Assembly (NCBI RefSeq): GCF_013240295.1
Contig: NZ_JABETK010000001.1
Span: 868,001 to 932,000 of the forward strand
Length of the DNA: 64,000 bases
Source: Neoaquamicrobium sediminum
GTDB taxonomy: Bacteria; Pseudomonadota; Alphaproteobacteria; Rhizobiales; Rhizobiaceae
Direction of reading: 5' to 3'
In this document: in pieces, positions 9,818-17,670 of the stretch
How the letters are laid out: the number at the start of each line of letters is the position of its first letter
Position numbering within the stretch: position 1 is the stretch's first letter
Made by a program: the position numbers and the translations under genes
Notes under the pieces: generated by a model
Told to the model about the DNA's origin: nothing
The model's input: the letters and a program-made list of their open reading frames with translations, nothing else
Databases searched by the model: none

Positions 9818-10630
9818 ATGACAAAAGAGGGGCAGGATCGGGATTACCGGATCGCAGCGGTAGACCGCGCGCTTCTCGTGCTGGAAGCCCTTGGCGAGAA
9901 GCCGGGTCAGGGCGTCACTACGCTTTCGAAGTCTCTTGGCCTGACCAAGTCGATCGTCTTCCGCCTGCTGCAAACGCTCGAGGAGCGCGGCTTCGTCTTC
10001 CGCGACCCGGAGCTGGCCGTCTATTCGCTCGGCTACCGGGTGGGCGTTCTCGGCGAACGTGTCGGACGCGACGGCAGCCTTCTGTTTGCGGCGCGGCCCG
10101 TGATGGATGCGCTGCGCGACAGGACCTCGGAGAACATCAACCTCGTCGTGCGGGAGGGGTCGCGCTCGCTGGTACTTGCAACACGCGCGGGACACCACTC
10201 CATCCGCCTCTTCGCGCAGGCCGGCCGCAACGGTCCCCTCCATGCCGGCGGCGGTTCGCTGTGCCTGCTCGCGTTTGCCGACCAGAGCGTCATCGACGCC
10301 GTGCTGTCCGGGCCGCTGGAAGCCTTCACACCCTACACGATTACCGATCGTGACAAGCTGCGCCAATTGCTCGACCGAATCCGCGCAAACGGCTTCAACA
10401 TCGCGCTCAACGACCTCGACGAAGGCGCGTTTTCCGTTGCCGCGCCGATCATGGGACCGCATGACGATGTCATCGCATCGATTTCCGTCGCAGGCGCGAT
10501 GGTGCGCTTCGACGAAGAGCGCCGCGAACACTACATCCAGGCCGCGCGCGAGGCAGCGGCCGAAATTTCTTCGAAGCTCTCGCTCCATCCTGGCGACCCC
10601 GCGCAGATCGGCACGCCGCTGATCGCCTAG
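9818..10630 (+). CDS. IclR family transcriptional regulator
   Basis: A 270-residue IclR-type regulator. The N-terminal winged helix-turn-helix (about residues 12-75) includes VDRALLVLEALGE and TTLSKSLGLTKSIVFRLLQT. The C-terminal effector domain includes the VVREGSRSLVLATRAGHHSIRL region and the ANGFNIALNDLDEGAFSVAAPI segment typical of IclR ligand domains. It is divergent from the racemase-dpp-hyu operon and upstream of a peptidase gene. A matched three-half-site element lies in front of each target, so local control is likely. Whether it activates or represses cannot be read from sequence. Confidence 0.93.
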   Translation: MTKEGQDRDYRIAAVDRALLVLEALGEKPGQGVTTLSKSLGLTKSIVFRLLQTLEERGFVFRDPELAVYSLGYRVGVLGERVGRDGSLLFAARPVMDALRDRTSENINLVVREGSRSLVLATRAGHHSIRLFAQAGRNGPLHAGGGSLCLLAFADQSVIDAVLSGPLEAFTPYTITDRDKLRQLLDRIRANGFNIALNDLDEGAFSVAAPIMGPHDDVIASISVAGAMVRFDEERREHYIQAAREAAAEISSKLSLHPGDPAQIGTPLIA

Positions 10631-10732
10631 GGCCCGTTTCCCTCTCCACGACCGTTATGCAGGCAAGGCCGGGCGCGTCATTCACGCGACCGGCTTTACC
10701 GCGCACCTGAGCTCTGGTAGCGTAAACTCATT

Positions 10733-10759
10733 GTGAAACAATGTTTCATTCAATAAAAC
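10733..10759 (+). promoter_or_regulatory. Putative IclR operator upstream of the M28 peptidase gene
   Basis: The element reads GTGAAAC-N3-GTTTCAT-N3-ATAAAAC, the same layout, spacing and orientation relative to the downstream gene as the element at 9713-9739. The inner TGAAAC-AAT-GTTTCA forms a perfect 6-3-6 inverted repeat that matches a KdgR-like IclR consensus. It ends 20 nt before the ATG at 10780 and so overlaps the likely transcription start. Confidence 0.7.
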
Positions 10760-10779
10760 AAACGGGGAGCCTTCCTTCC

Positions 10780-12504
10780 ATGAACCAGATCGAGACCGAG
10801 ATTCTGTCAGCCGCGACCGTCGATGAACCATGGGCGCTGGTGGAGAGCTTCTCGACATTCAAGCGTGAACATCCCACGGACGTGAACCGCGGCATGGACG
10901 AGGTGGTGCAGCGCCTTCGCAAGCACGGTGTCGAAGTGACGGTGCACGAGCCGAGCCTCTATCTCAGCCTTCCGGGCGCGGCACGCGTGGAAGCCGGGGG
11001 CAAGTCCTTCCGCGCCAAGCCGCCGGCGTACAGCGTGGATGCGCGCAAGGGCATTTCGGGCGAGCTGGTCTATGTGGGCGCCCGCCACAACGCCATGATA
11101 ACCGACATGTTCGAGCAGAAGGTCGACACGACCGAAGAGCTGGCGAACCGCGTGCGCGGCAAGATCGTGATTTCGGAAGGCTTCGCGAGCCCCGGCCTCG
11201 TCTCGCAGTTCGAGGAAATCGGCGCCATCGGCGTGATCGGCATCAACCCCGGGGTCGATGTCCACTGGGGCATCTGCACCACGATCTGGGGCACGCCCGA
11301 TCTCGACGACCTGCCGCGCAAGCCGAAGATCGCGGCGGTCGCCGTTAACCAGCCCGATGGCGAGGCGCTGATCGAGATCGCCGAAAAGGGCGGCAAAGTC
11401 ACGCTCTTCACCGAAATGGAGGAAGGCTGGTTTACCTCCAAATTGCCCGAGGTCTTCATCCCCGGCACCGAAGAACCCGAAAAATACGTCTTCCTGCACG
11501 GCCATCTCGATAGCTGGGATGTCGGTGTCGGCGACAACGCTACCGGCGACGCGACCATGCTGGAAATCGCGCGCGTGCTCTGGGCGAACCGGGACAAGCT
11601 GAAGCGCTCCGTCCGCATCTGCTGGTGGCCGGGTCATTCGACAGGCCGCTATGCCGGCTCAACCTGGTTCTCGGATGCGTTCGCGCTCGATCTGGAAGAG
11701 AACGCCGTGGCGCAAGTCAACTGCGACAGCCCTGGCTGCCGCTGGGCCAGCGAATTCATCAATCTGTGCCGGATGAGCGAGACCGAAACCTTCCTCGCGG
11801 ATGTTATCGAGGAAGTCGCGGGCAAAGCCATCGAAGGCGAACGCCCGCACCGCGCCGGCGACTACTCCTTCAACAATATCGGCATTTCCAGCTACCTGAT
11901 GCTGTCGTCGACGATGCCCGACGTCCTGCGTGAGGAGAAGGGCTACTACACGGTCGGCGGCTGCGGCGGCAACATCGCCTGGCATACGGAAAACGATACG
12001 CTTGAGATCGCAGACAAGGACATCCTGCTGCGCGATATCAAGGTCTATCTCCTTGCCGTGCTGCGCAACGCCAACGCCACCATCCTGCCGTTCGACTGGC
12101 GCGCAACGACGAAGGAGTTCACCGAGACGATCGATGACTATCAGGCCAAGGCCGGGGACCGTTTCGACCTGTCCGCCTCCAAGAAGGCCGTCGCCGAACT
12201 GAGCAGCGCACTGGAGGATTTCTACGCCGGTGTCGAAGCCGGAAAGATCGCGCCCAAGGCTGCAAACCAGGTCATCCAGGATCTGGCCCGCATCCTCGTG
12301 CCGATCAACTTCACGCGCGTTCCGCGTTTCCATCATGACCCGGCGCTGACCATCCCGGCGCTGCCTTCGATCGCGGTCGCGGCCGAGCTCGACAGCCACG
12401 CGGACACACTTGGGTTCGCCAAAACGCAACTGGTGCGTGGCCAGAACCAGCTCATCTCGGCGTTACGGCAGGCGAAGCGGCATATCGCCATCCTGACCGC
12501 CTAA
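10780..12504 (+). CDS. M28 family metallopeptidase-like protein
   Basis: A 574-residue protein with a PA-type insert near residues 115-190 and an M28 zinc-peptidase core. The core holds LHGHLDSWDVGVGDNATGDA, in which His242, Asp244 and Asp252 match the first zinc ligands of the family. TENDTLE and HRAGDYSF segments follow. No signal peptide is visible, so it is probably cytoplasmic. The start at 10780 has GGGGAG about 10 nt upstream; an earlier in-frame ATG overlaps the operator. It shares a presumed IclR operator with the dpp-hyu operon, so it may cleave an imported peptide, an N-acyl or a carbamoyl amino acid. The substrate is inference. Confidence 0.82.
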   Translation: MNQIETEILSAATVDEPWALVESFSTFKREHPTDVNRGMDEVVQRLRKHGVEVTVHEPSLYLSLPGAARVEAGGKSFRAKPPAYSVDARKGISGELVYVGARHNAMITDMFEQKVDTTEELANRVRGKIVISEGFASPGLVSQFEEIGAIGVIGINPGVDVHWGICTTIWGTPDLDDLPRKPKIAAVAVNQPDGEALIEIAEKGGKVTLFTEMEEGWFTSKLPEVFIPGTEEPEKYVFLHGHLDSWDVGVGDNATGDATMLEIARVLWANRDKLKRSVRICWWPGHSTGRYAGSTWFSDAFALDLEENAVAQVNCDSPGCRWASEFINLCRMSETETFLADVIEEVAGKAIEGERPHRAGDYSFNNIGISSYLMLSSTMPDVLREEKGYYTVGGCGGNIAWHTENDTLEIADKDILLRDIKVYLLAVLRNANATILPFDWRATTKEFTETIDDYQAKAGDRFDLSASKKAVAELSSALEDFYAGVEAGKIAPKAANQVIQDLARILVPINFTRVPRFHHDPALTIPALPSIAVAAELDSHADTLGFAKTQLVRGQNQLISALRQAKRHIAILTA

Positions 12505-12512
12505 GCCGAACA

Positions 12513-12538
12513 GGGGAGGCGCCACAGGGCGCCTTCCC
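12513..12538. terminator. Hairpin between convergent genes
   Basis: GGGGAGGCGCC, a 4-nt loop (ACAG) and GGCGCCTTCCC form an 11-bp stem with one G-T pair just after the peptidase stop and before the end of the convergent flavoprotein gene. There is no clear T tract, so it may terminate weakly or protect the mRNA end. Confidence 0.5.
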
Positions 12539-12558
12539 ACACCGCTCGACGGAGCGCG

Positions 12559-13611
12559 CTACCCTCTCCGTTCATGCAACAGGCTGGCAACGACATGGCC
12601 GGCGTCGGGCCCGGCTCCCATGACCAGCGCGGACGCGCGATTGCGCTGCCATGGCCTGCCGACGAAGAACATGCCCGGCACCGGCGAGATGCCGCCGCGC
12701 TGAAGAACGCTCCCATCGGCAGCCATCGCTCCGGGTATGTCGATCCACCGATTGTCGTCCCGGTAGCCCACCGCCCAGATAACCGTGCGTATCGCGGCCG
12801 AAGTTCCGTCGGCAAACCTGGCTTCGCTGCCGGAGGCACCGGACAAACGCGGCGCGATCCGTATGCCAAGACCGGCAAGAGCACTGAAGCTTCTGCCCCT
12901 GTCCGGAAACGCATCCGACTGCTTCAACTTGTTGCCAATCCAGCTTTCTGCAGGCGCCCGAAGCACGCCGGATACGTTCAGCCACCACCACACGGATTTG
13001 CCGAACGCGCGCTCCGGAAAGAGCCTGCGGGGCTTGCCTGTCGACAGGATGGTGGACTGACTTTGCGCTGCCTCGGCGGCGATGTCACGACCGCTGGCGC
13101 CGTCACCAACGACAAGCACTGGCCCTTCGGGCAACTGATGCGGATTGCGGTAGGTCTGCGTCGTAAGCTGAAGCACCCCGCTTCCGAACTGGCCGGCCAC
13201 CGCAGGCGTCAGTGCTTGCTGAAACCCGCCAGTCGCCACTATCACATCGCTGGCCCGAATTTCGGATCCATCATCGAGCGCGGCGTTGAACACGCCGTCG
13301 TCTTTGCAGAGACGAACGACGCGCGTGTTCAGGCGGACCGGAAACTCGAAATGCGAGGCGTACCGCTCCAGATAGCCGGCAAACTCGTCGCGTCCCGGAT
13401 AAAGCTCGCGGTTGCCGTCGAGATTGAGCCCCGGCAGCGCGCTGAACTGGCGCGGGGTGAAGAGGGTGAGCGAATCGTACCGTGCCCGCCAGCTATCGCC
13501 GACGCGGTCGGCGCCGTCCACGACAACGAACGGCTCACCCGCGCGGGCCAGGTGATAGGCGGCTGCGAGGCCCGCCTGCCCCGCACCGATGACAAGGACA
13601 AAACGTTGCAT
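12559..13611 (-). CDS. CzcO-like FAD/NAD(P)-binding flavoprotein (FMO-type)
   Basis: A 350-residue flavoprotein. The N-terminal FAD-binding motif is VLVIGAGQAGLAAAYHLARA (GxGxxG), a second dinucleotide-binding motif is VLVVGDGASGRDIAAE, and an ATG-type motif VIVATGGFQQ links the domains. This is the COG2072/CzcO pattern, a family often beside heavy-metal or potassium genes but of uncertain reaction. The gene has its own promoter on the minus strand at 13684-13714, with the same MerR-type palindrome as zntA. That supports a metal-stress link rather than a catabolic Baeyer-Villiger role. It is convergent with the peptidase gene. Confidence 0.82.
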   Translation of the reverse strand: MQRFVLVIGAGQAGLAAAYHLARAGEPFVVVDGADRVGDSWRARYDSLTLFTPRQFSALPGLNLDGNRELYPGRDEFAGYLERYASHFEFPVRLNTRVVRLCKDDGVFNAALDDGSEIRASDVIVATGGFQQALTPAVAGQFGSGVLQLTTQTYRNPHQLPEGPVLVVGDGASGRDIAAEAAQSQSTILSTGKPRRLFPERAFGKSVWWWLNVSGVLRAPAESWIGNKLKQSDAFPDRGRSFSALAGLGIRIAPRLSGASGSEARFADGTSAAIRTVIWAVGYRDDNRWIDIPGAMAADGSVLQRGGISPVPGMFFVGRPWQRNRASALVMGAGPDAGHVVASLLHERRG

Positions 13612-13683
13612 CAGCCGACCGTGTGAAACCCGACCACCATCGAACTTACGCCGCCTCCTTGCCTATCCCATGCCGAAGACATG

Positions 13684-13714
13684 AGTCTGCAAGCTCTAGC
13701 GGCTAGAGATGCAA
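13684..13714 (-). promoter_or_regulatory. MerR-type promoter/operator of the CzcO-like gene
   Basis: On the minus strand a -35 TTGCAT (13714-13709) directly abuts the perfect palindrome CTCTAG-CCG-CTAGAG (13708-13694). After a 19-nt spacer comes CAGACT as a poor -10. The overlong spacer with a palindrome inside it is the MerR-family arrangement, and it matches the zntA promoter at 20664-20694 nearly base for base. Confidence 0.72.
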
Positions 13715-13734
13715 GCGCTTTCTTTCCAGCAGCA

Positions 13735-14456
13735 TCAAACCCCGACACCGCCCCGGACGACGATTGGCGACGGGGTGGCGACGCGGTCGTAGAGGTCGAT
13801 GATGTCCTGGTTCATCAGGCGCACGCAGCCGCTAGATACAGCCTTGCCAATCGTCCAGTATTCAGGCGTGCCGTGAAGACGGTATAGCGTGTCCTGACCG
13901 CCCTGGAAGATATAAAGGGCTCTGGCACCTAGCGGGTTGGTCAGACCGGGCGGCTGGCCACCATTCTCGGCGCTGTACTTTTCGAGGTCCGGCTGGCGGG
14001 CGATCATTTCCGCGGGCGGGGTCCATGTCGGCCAGCGACGTTTCCACTGTATCACGCCGTCGCCAGACCATTCGAAGCCTTGCCGACCCAGGCCGACACC
14101 ATAGCGCATGGCCTGGCCGCCCTGCAGGACGAGATAGAGAAAGAAGGATCGCGTATCCACGACCACCGTTCCGGGACGCTCCCCGGTCGGGTCGTCGACG
14201 AGCTGGCGATAGAAGCGGTCGGGCACCTTGCTCAAATCGACCGCGGAATCGGAAAGTCTTCCTGCGGCATGGGGCCGTACATGGAAAGATAGGCTGGGTC
14301 GACGCGGGGCCCTGTGGGCACGGGCCTGACCGGTATATCTTCGGTCGTGGTGCATGCAGGCAAGACCAACCCTGCGGCTGCCGCGCCGGCCAGGCCCAAC
14401 ACCCGGCGGCGGGACGGATATGCTCGATTATCTGAACTATTCACTGTTTCACTCAC
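13735..14456 (-). pseudogene. L,D-transpeptidase (ErfK/YbiS/YcfS/YnhG type), frame broken once
   Basis: About 240 residues once one base is restored. The N-terminal part has a twin-arginine-like signal (SRRRVLGLAGAAAAGLVL) with a lipobox-like LPAC. The C-terminal part has the YkuD domain with the catalytic motif HGTPEYWTIGKAVSSGCVRL, whose Cys is the nucleophile for 3-3 peptidoglycan cross-links or lipoprotein anchoring. The frame changes near 14242-14246. Adding a G to CCGCGG restores DFPIPAVDLSKVPDRFY, as expected for the family. The start is uncertain: GTG at 14456 places the Arg-Arg motif near residue 17, while an ATG at 14513 would add 19 residues. It is probably functional in the living organism. 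Confidence 0.8.
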
Positions 14457-14577
14457 GATAAGTTCATCGGGCCGCTCGAATTTCAAGCGATGGCTAAAGC
14501 GATCTACGACCATCAACCCCTGTGTCGCGGGATGGTTTCCCGCCTGATGCGATGGTCGATCTTTTCGCCGGGCAAAC

Positions 14578-14877
14578 CTATCGGGGTGGAGGGCCAAGTA
14601 TGGCGGCGAAGGCTCCGAAACCGCTGCATGGGCGCGCCGTCACAAGTGCGCGGACCGTTGCGTGTTCCATCGGTTTCTGCACAGCGACAAGCCAGACACA
14701 CCCATCGTGACAGTCGGTCGGTTTGCCCGGCAAAGACGAGGACGTGCCGTCGCCGTCTTCCGCGTCAACAGAGAGGTATGCTGCTTCAGGCGGCTCGAAG
14801 CCGGCCGTCGCCGGCTGCACCGCGATGTGCAGGCTGGCCAAACACACCAGCAGGAGGAGGGCCAGCGCCTTGATCAT
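14578..14877 (-). CDS. Small secreted protein of unknown function
   Basis: A 99-residue protein with a clear Sec signal peptide (IKALALLLLVCLASLHIAV) ending around PATAG. The mature part is about 75 residues, Pro/Gly-rich, with a DCHDGC pair of cysteines that could form a disulfide or bind metal. I do not recognise the family. It starts 6 nt after the stop of the upstream YafK-like gene and lies before an L,D-transpeptidase gene, so it may share an envelope-related operon with them. No catalytic motif is visible. Confidence 0.6.
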   Translation of the reverse strand: MIKALALLLLVCLASLHIAVQPATAGFEPPEAAYLSVDAEDGDGTSSSLPGKPTDCHDGCVWLVAVQKPMEHATVRALVTARPCSGFGAFAAILGPPPR

Positions 14878-14883
14878 AACACC

Positions 14884-15891
14884 CTATTTCCCGGGTGAGT
14901 GAGGATCGGCAAGCGCTGCGGCAGGGCGGCTGATCGGCACGGATGTGAGCGAGGTTCGCTTTGCCAGCGCCGCTTCGCCGCTCCGCTCCAGGAGCTTGCG
15001 GAAAGTCGGGTGCATGCCGCCGTCGACGTAGGCGTGAGCGGAAAGCGCCGTGCCCGTCACCGTCAGCTTCTCCATCGCGACACGGTCGGCCTGTGTCTTG
15101 GCGGCAACCAGCGGCGATGATGCGTCAAGCGACGGCGGGCAGGCAGCAAGCGCATTCGTCGGTTCGCCGCCCTCAAACTCCCTGTCGAAGACGTACCGGC
15201 CACCGCAATGAGAAACTTTCGGCTGGCGGCGGGTCACCTCGAAAATATCGTATCCCTGCTTGAGATCGGACCAGAATGCGAAGTTGGGATCGTTGCGATT
15301 CTTCGCCATGTTTTCGGGCGTCATGCGGAAGGGGAATGCCTGGACCTGAAACGACCCCTGCCCACCGCGCAGCGCCTCGCGCGCGACAGCATAGATCTCC
15401 GCAACGCCTTCGTCCGTCAGTGCATAGCAGCCGGACGACGAGCAGGCGCCGTGCACCATCAGGGCTTCACCAGTGTAGCCCAGCGCCGATTCAAGCCTGT
15501 TCGGGTAGCCGAGGTTGAACGAAAGGTAATATTGGGACTTGGGATTCAGCATGCCTGCCGAGACATGGTAGAAGCCCTCGGGCGCCTGCCGGTCTCCGGT
15601 CTGCTTCTTGGGGCCGAGCTTTCCCGACCAACGGCACATCGGATAGGTCTTCAGAAGCGCGAACGTGCCATTTCGGCCTCGCTTCCAGATTTCAAGCTCG
15701 CTTTCCTGCTTGAATATCCTGACCAGAATGGGCGCGGAAGGCGACATCGACTTGCGCGACATCTCGGCCTTGAGCGCGGCGGGAATGGGCTGCGTCGCCT
15801 TGCTGTCAACGTCGAGAACGGTGGAAACACAGGCGCTCAGCAAAAACGCCAGTGCTGCAATCCCTGCAATTCTCAGTGCTGTCGGCATCAT
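14884..15891 (-). CDS. YafK/DpaA-like L,D-transpeptidase family lipoprotein
   Basis: A 335-residue protein with an N-terminal lipoprotein signal (AALAFLLSACVST, lipobox LSAC). It carries a YkuD-type domain with the YafK pattern: LEIWKRGRNGTFALLKTYP near residues 70-90 and the catalytic HGACSSSGCYALT motif, which has the HGxxxSxGC arrangement. E. coli YafK (DpaA) cuts the link between Braun lipoprotein and peptidoglycan. Whether this protein joins or cuts is not decided by sequence. The ATG at 15891 follows an in-frame TTG. A second transpeptidase of a different family lies just downstream at 13735-14456. Confidence 0.85.
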   Translation of the reverse strand: MMPTALRIAGIAALAFLLSACVSTVLDVDSKATQPIPAALKAEMSRKSMSPSAPILVRIFKQESELEIWKRGRNGTFALLKTYPMCRWSGKLGPKKQTGDRQAPEGFYHVSAGMLNPKSQYYLSFNLGYPNRLESALGYTGEALMVHGACSSSGCYALTDEGVAEIYAVAREALRGGQGSFQVQAFPFRMTPENMAKNRNDPNFAFWSDLKQGYDIFEVTRRQPKVSHCGGRYVFDREFEGGEPTNALAACPPSLDASSPLVAAKTQADRVAMEKLTVTGTALSAHAYVDGGMHPTFRKLLERSGEAALAKRTSLTSVPISRPAAALADPHSPGK

Positions 15892-16248
15892 CAACTATCG
15901 CTTCTTCGACGGACTCGTACGGCTAGGCCAAGACACGATTGTCCGCTTATCATAGTTAAGATGATGTTTCCGCCCACAACTTCGCGAGCGAGTATGGTGC
16001 GAGATGTCCGCGTCGGTAACGGCGTTGGTAACGGACGGATCAAACACGCTTGACTGGCGCGTGCGAGGCCATGGTGAAAGGGTGCGCCGACCGAAACAGT
16101 GCGACCCACCCGACGAAATGTTGTTGCGCCTGGGAACTTTCATCGCCGCAGGAGCGGCCACCTACCTCACACTTTCAGTGGTGTTGCGGCTTGTCTGTCT
16201 AGCGCTTGGGCATAATGCAACGGAGATGCTCTTCGCCGAGGCTGCGCT
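15892..16248. other. Gap with no convincing gene
   Basis: This 357-bp stretch holds the upstream region of the leftward YafK-like gene and the region beyond the end of the leftward BTLCP gene. A rightward frame from 16004 (or ATG 16119) encodes two hydrophobic segments but runs well into the 3' end of the BTLCP gene and has no good ribosome site. I see no tRNA, repeat or clear terminator. Confidence 0.5.
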
Positions 16249-16905
16249 CTACCTCTTCTCCCTCGCGGCCGCGGTCGAAGGAGCGCTTTTCCCGCCCGAA
16301 AAGGCGAGAGGTGCGGTCTCGTCAACGAGACTGACCCAAAGATTCAGGTCATCCTGCGATTGGCGCTTGAGGTAATAGATTTCCGTTTCCTGCCAGGGCA
16401 GCACCTTCTGCTCGACGTTGTCGAGAATGAAGTCGCCGAGATCCGTCACGACGGTCAGGACCGCATGACCTCCGCCACTGGCGTCGCGCGCAACGGTGAG
16501 CAGAAGGGCTCCGAGGGGATACCCCATCTCGTTCAGCCGCTTGCGCTTCATCAGCGCGTAATCCTCGCAGTCTCCGACCGTAGTCGGATATTCCCAACGT
16601 TCCTCGACCCCGAAAATCTCCATGTCGGTCAGCGGTGCGACAGCTTGGTTCACCTCGGCATTGACCGCGACAATCTCGCGCCAGCGCGGCTTGGTGAGCT
16701 GGACCGACGGCCCTTCCGGTGCCCGAGCGCAGCGCTCGGCATAGTTGCGGCAGTAGTTGTAATAGCCGACGGGCATGCTCGTTGTGCCAAAGGTCAGCAT
16801 GTTGCGCGCACTGGTCGGTTGGGTGGGATTGAAATGAAAGGCATTGGCCGAAGCAGCAACGCACGACATCATGAGCACGAAGGTGCCGAGCATCAGGCGT
16901 ATCAT
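16249..16905 (-). CDS. Transglutaminase-like cysteine proteinase (BTLCP) family protein
   Basis: A 218-residue exported protein. Residues 1-22 form a Sec signal peptide (MLGTFVLMMSCVAASANA). The mature part has the bacterial transglutaminase-like cysteine proteinase signature: VGDCEDYALMKRKRLNEMGY, with the catalytic Cys in GDCEDYA, then GGHAVLTVVTDLGDFILDN, with the His and Asp. Length and order fit the family, which is typical of Rhizobiales and Brucella, often present in several copies. A GGGGAG ribosome site precedes the ATG at 16905. The substrate is unknown; a periplasmic protease or transpeptidase-like role is possible. Confidence 0.88.
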   Translation of the reverse strand: MIRLMLGTFVLMMSCVAASANAFHFNPTQPTSARNMLTFGTTSMPVGYYNYCRNYAERCARAPEGPSVQLTKPRWREIVAVNAEVNQAVAPLTDMEIFGVEERWEYPTTVGDCEDYALMKRKRLNEMGYPLGALLLTVARDASGGGHAVLTVVTDLGDFILDNVEQKVLPWQETEIYYLKRQSQDDLNLWVSLVDETAPLAFSGGKSAPSTAAAREKR

Positions 16906-17066
16906 CTGGTCGTCTCCCCGTTGTCCGTGGGGAAGAGATACTTTAATCGCCTGAAAACGCTGAAAAATCAGATACTTGAATTAGATACAACTTTTCTGAA
17001 AATTGCCTGCGTCGCAGCAAGTTTTCGTTGACCAACATGGTTTGTTCCAATGCGGCGAAAGGCCAG

Positions 17067-17109
17067 TTACAAACCGCTTCGTTGTGGCTAATATCTCTAG
17101 AGACTGGAG
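17067..17109 (+). promoter_or_regulatory. Promoter and likely autoregulatory operator of the merR gene
   Basis: TTACAA (17067-17072), a 16-nt spacer and TAATAT (17089-17094) make a plausible sigma-70 promoter. The near-palindrome CTCTAG-AGA-CTGGAG (17095-17109) lies directly after the -10 and before the ATG at 17116. It matches the zntA and copA operators, but here it is placed where a bound regulator would block its own transcription. Confidence 0.55.
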
Positions 17110-17115
17110 GATTTG

Positions 17116-17532
17116 ATGCTGACGATCGGAACCCTCTCCCGCCAGACGGGCGTCAAGATTCCCACCATCCGCTACTACGAGCAGATGGGACTGATGGCGG
17201 CTGCCGAACGGTCGGAGGGGAACCAGCGTCGCTACGGGCTCCGCGACAGGGACCGTCTTTCGCTCATAAAGCACGCACGTGATCTCGGTTTCACGATCGA
17301 GGCCATCAGGGAGCTTCTGGAGCTGAGCGCCCATCCGGAACGCCCCTGCGCCGATGCCGACCAGATTGCTGTTCGCCAGCTCCAGAGCGTGCGCGAGAAA
17401 ATCGCCAGGCTGCAGACGTTGGAAACGGAACTCGGGCGTATCGCCACCTGCTGTCATGGCGACCATATCAAGGACTGCTACGTCCTGCAGTCGCTCGCCA
17501 ACCACGAGATGTGCGAAAGCGAGCATCAGTAG
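17116..17532 (+). CDS. ZntR-like MerR family metal-responsive regulator
   Basis: A 138-residue MerR-family protein. The winged HTH (residues 1-70) reads LTIGTLSRQTGVKIPTIRYY. A dimerisation helix follows, then a metal-binding loop. Cys78, Cys112, Cys113, His117 and Cys121 match the spacing of the zinc ligands of E. coli ZntR (79, 114, 115, 119, 124) closely, so Zn, Cd or Pb sensing is more likely than Cu. The ATG at 17116 is chosen over TTG at 17113. Its presumed operator palindrome occurs before its own gene, before zntA, before the CzcO-like gene and, in a variant form, before copA. Confidence 0.9.
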   Translation: MLTIGTLSRQTGVKIPTIRYYEQMGLMAAAERSEGNQRRYGLRDRDRLSLIKHARDLGFTIEAIRELLELSAHPERPCADADQIAVRQLQSVREKIARLQTLETELGRIATCCHGDHIKDCYVLQSLANHEMCESEHQ

Positions 17533-17607
17533 CCCAGGCGAGAAGCAGGCCTCCAGCCTCTCTATGCAGCAATCCTGCGCGGACACTGCCGCGCGGAAGG
17601 AACGGCT

Positions 17608-17649
17608 TGCAAAATATGCAGAACCGGCTTTATTTGCAAATGAATTGCA
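17608..17649 (+). promoter_or_regulatory. Two Mur/Fur-like boxes in the mntH promoter
   Basis: TGCA-AAATA-TGCA (17608-17620) and TGCAA-ATGAA-TTGCA (17635-17649) are inverted repeats with 5-nt centres. A weaker third copy, TGCA-TATGA-TTGC, begins at 17652. Such TGCAA/TTGCA repeats are the usual manganese-responsive Mur sites in alphaproteobacteria, and they lie just before the ATG of a manganese transporter gene. Confidence 0.6.
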
Positions 17650-17670
17650 ACTGCATATGATTGCGCGTCC

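Noticed and set aside
16004..16375. Possible small membrane protein on the plus strand
   Set aside because: Two hydrophobic stretches exist, but the frame overlaps the 3' end of the BTLCP gene by more than 100 bp and lacks a ribosome site.
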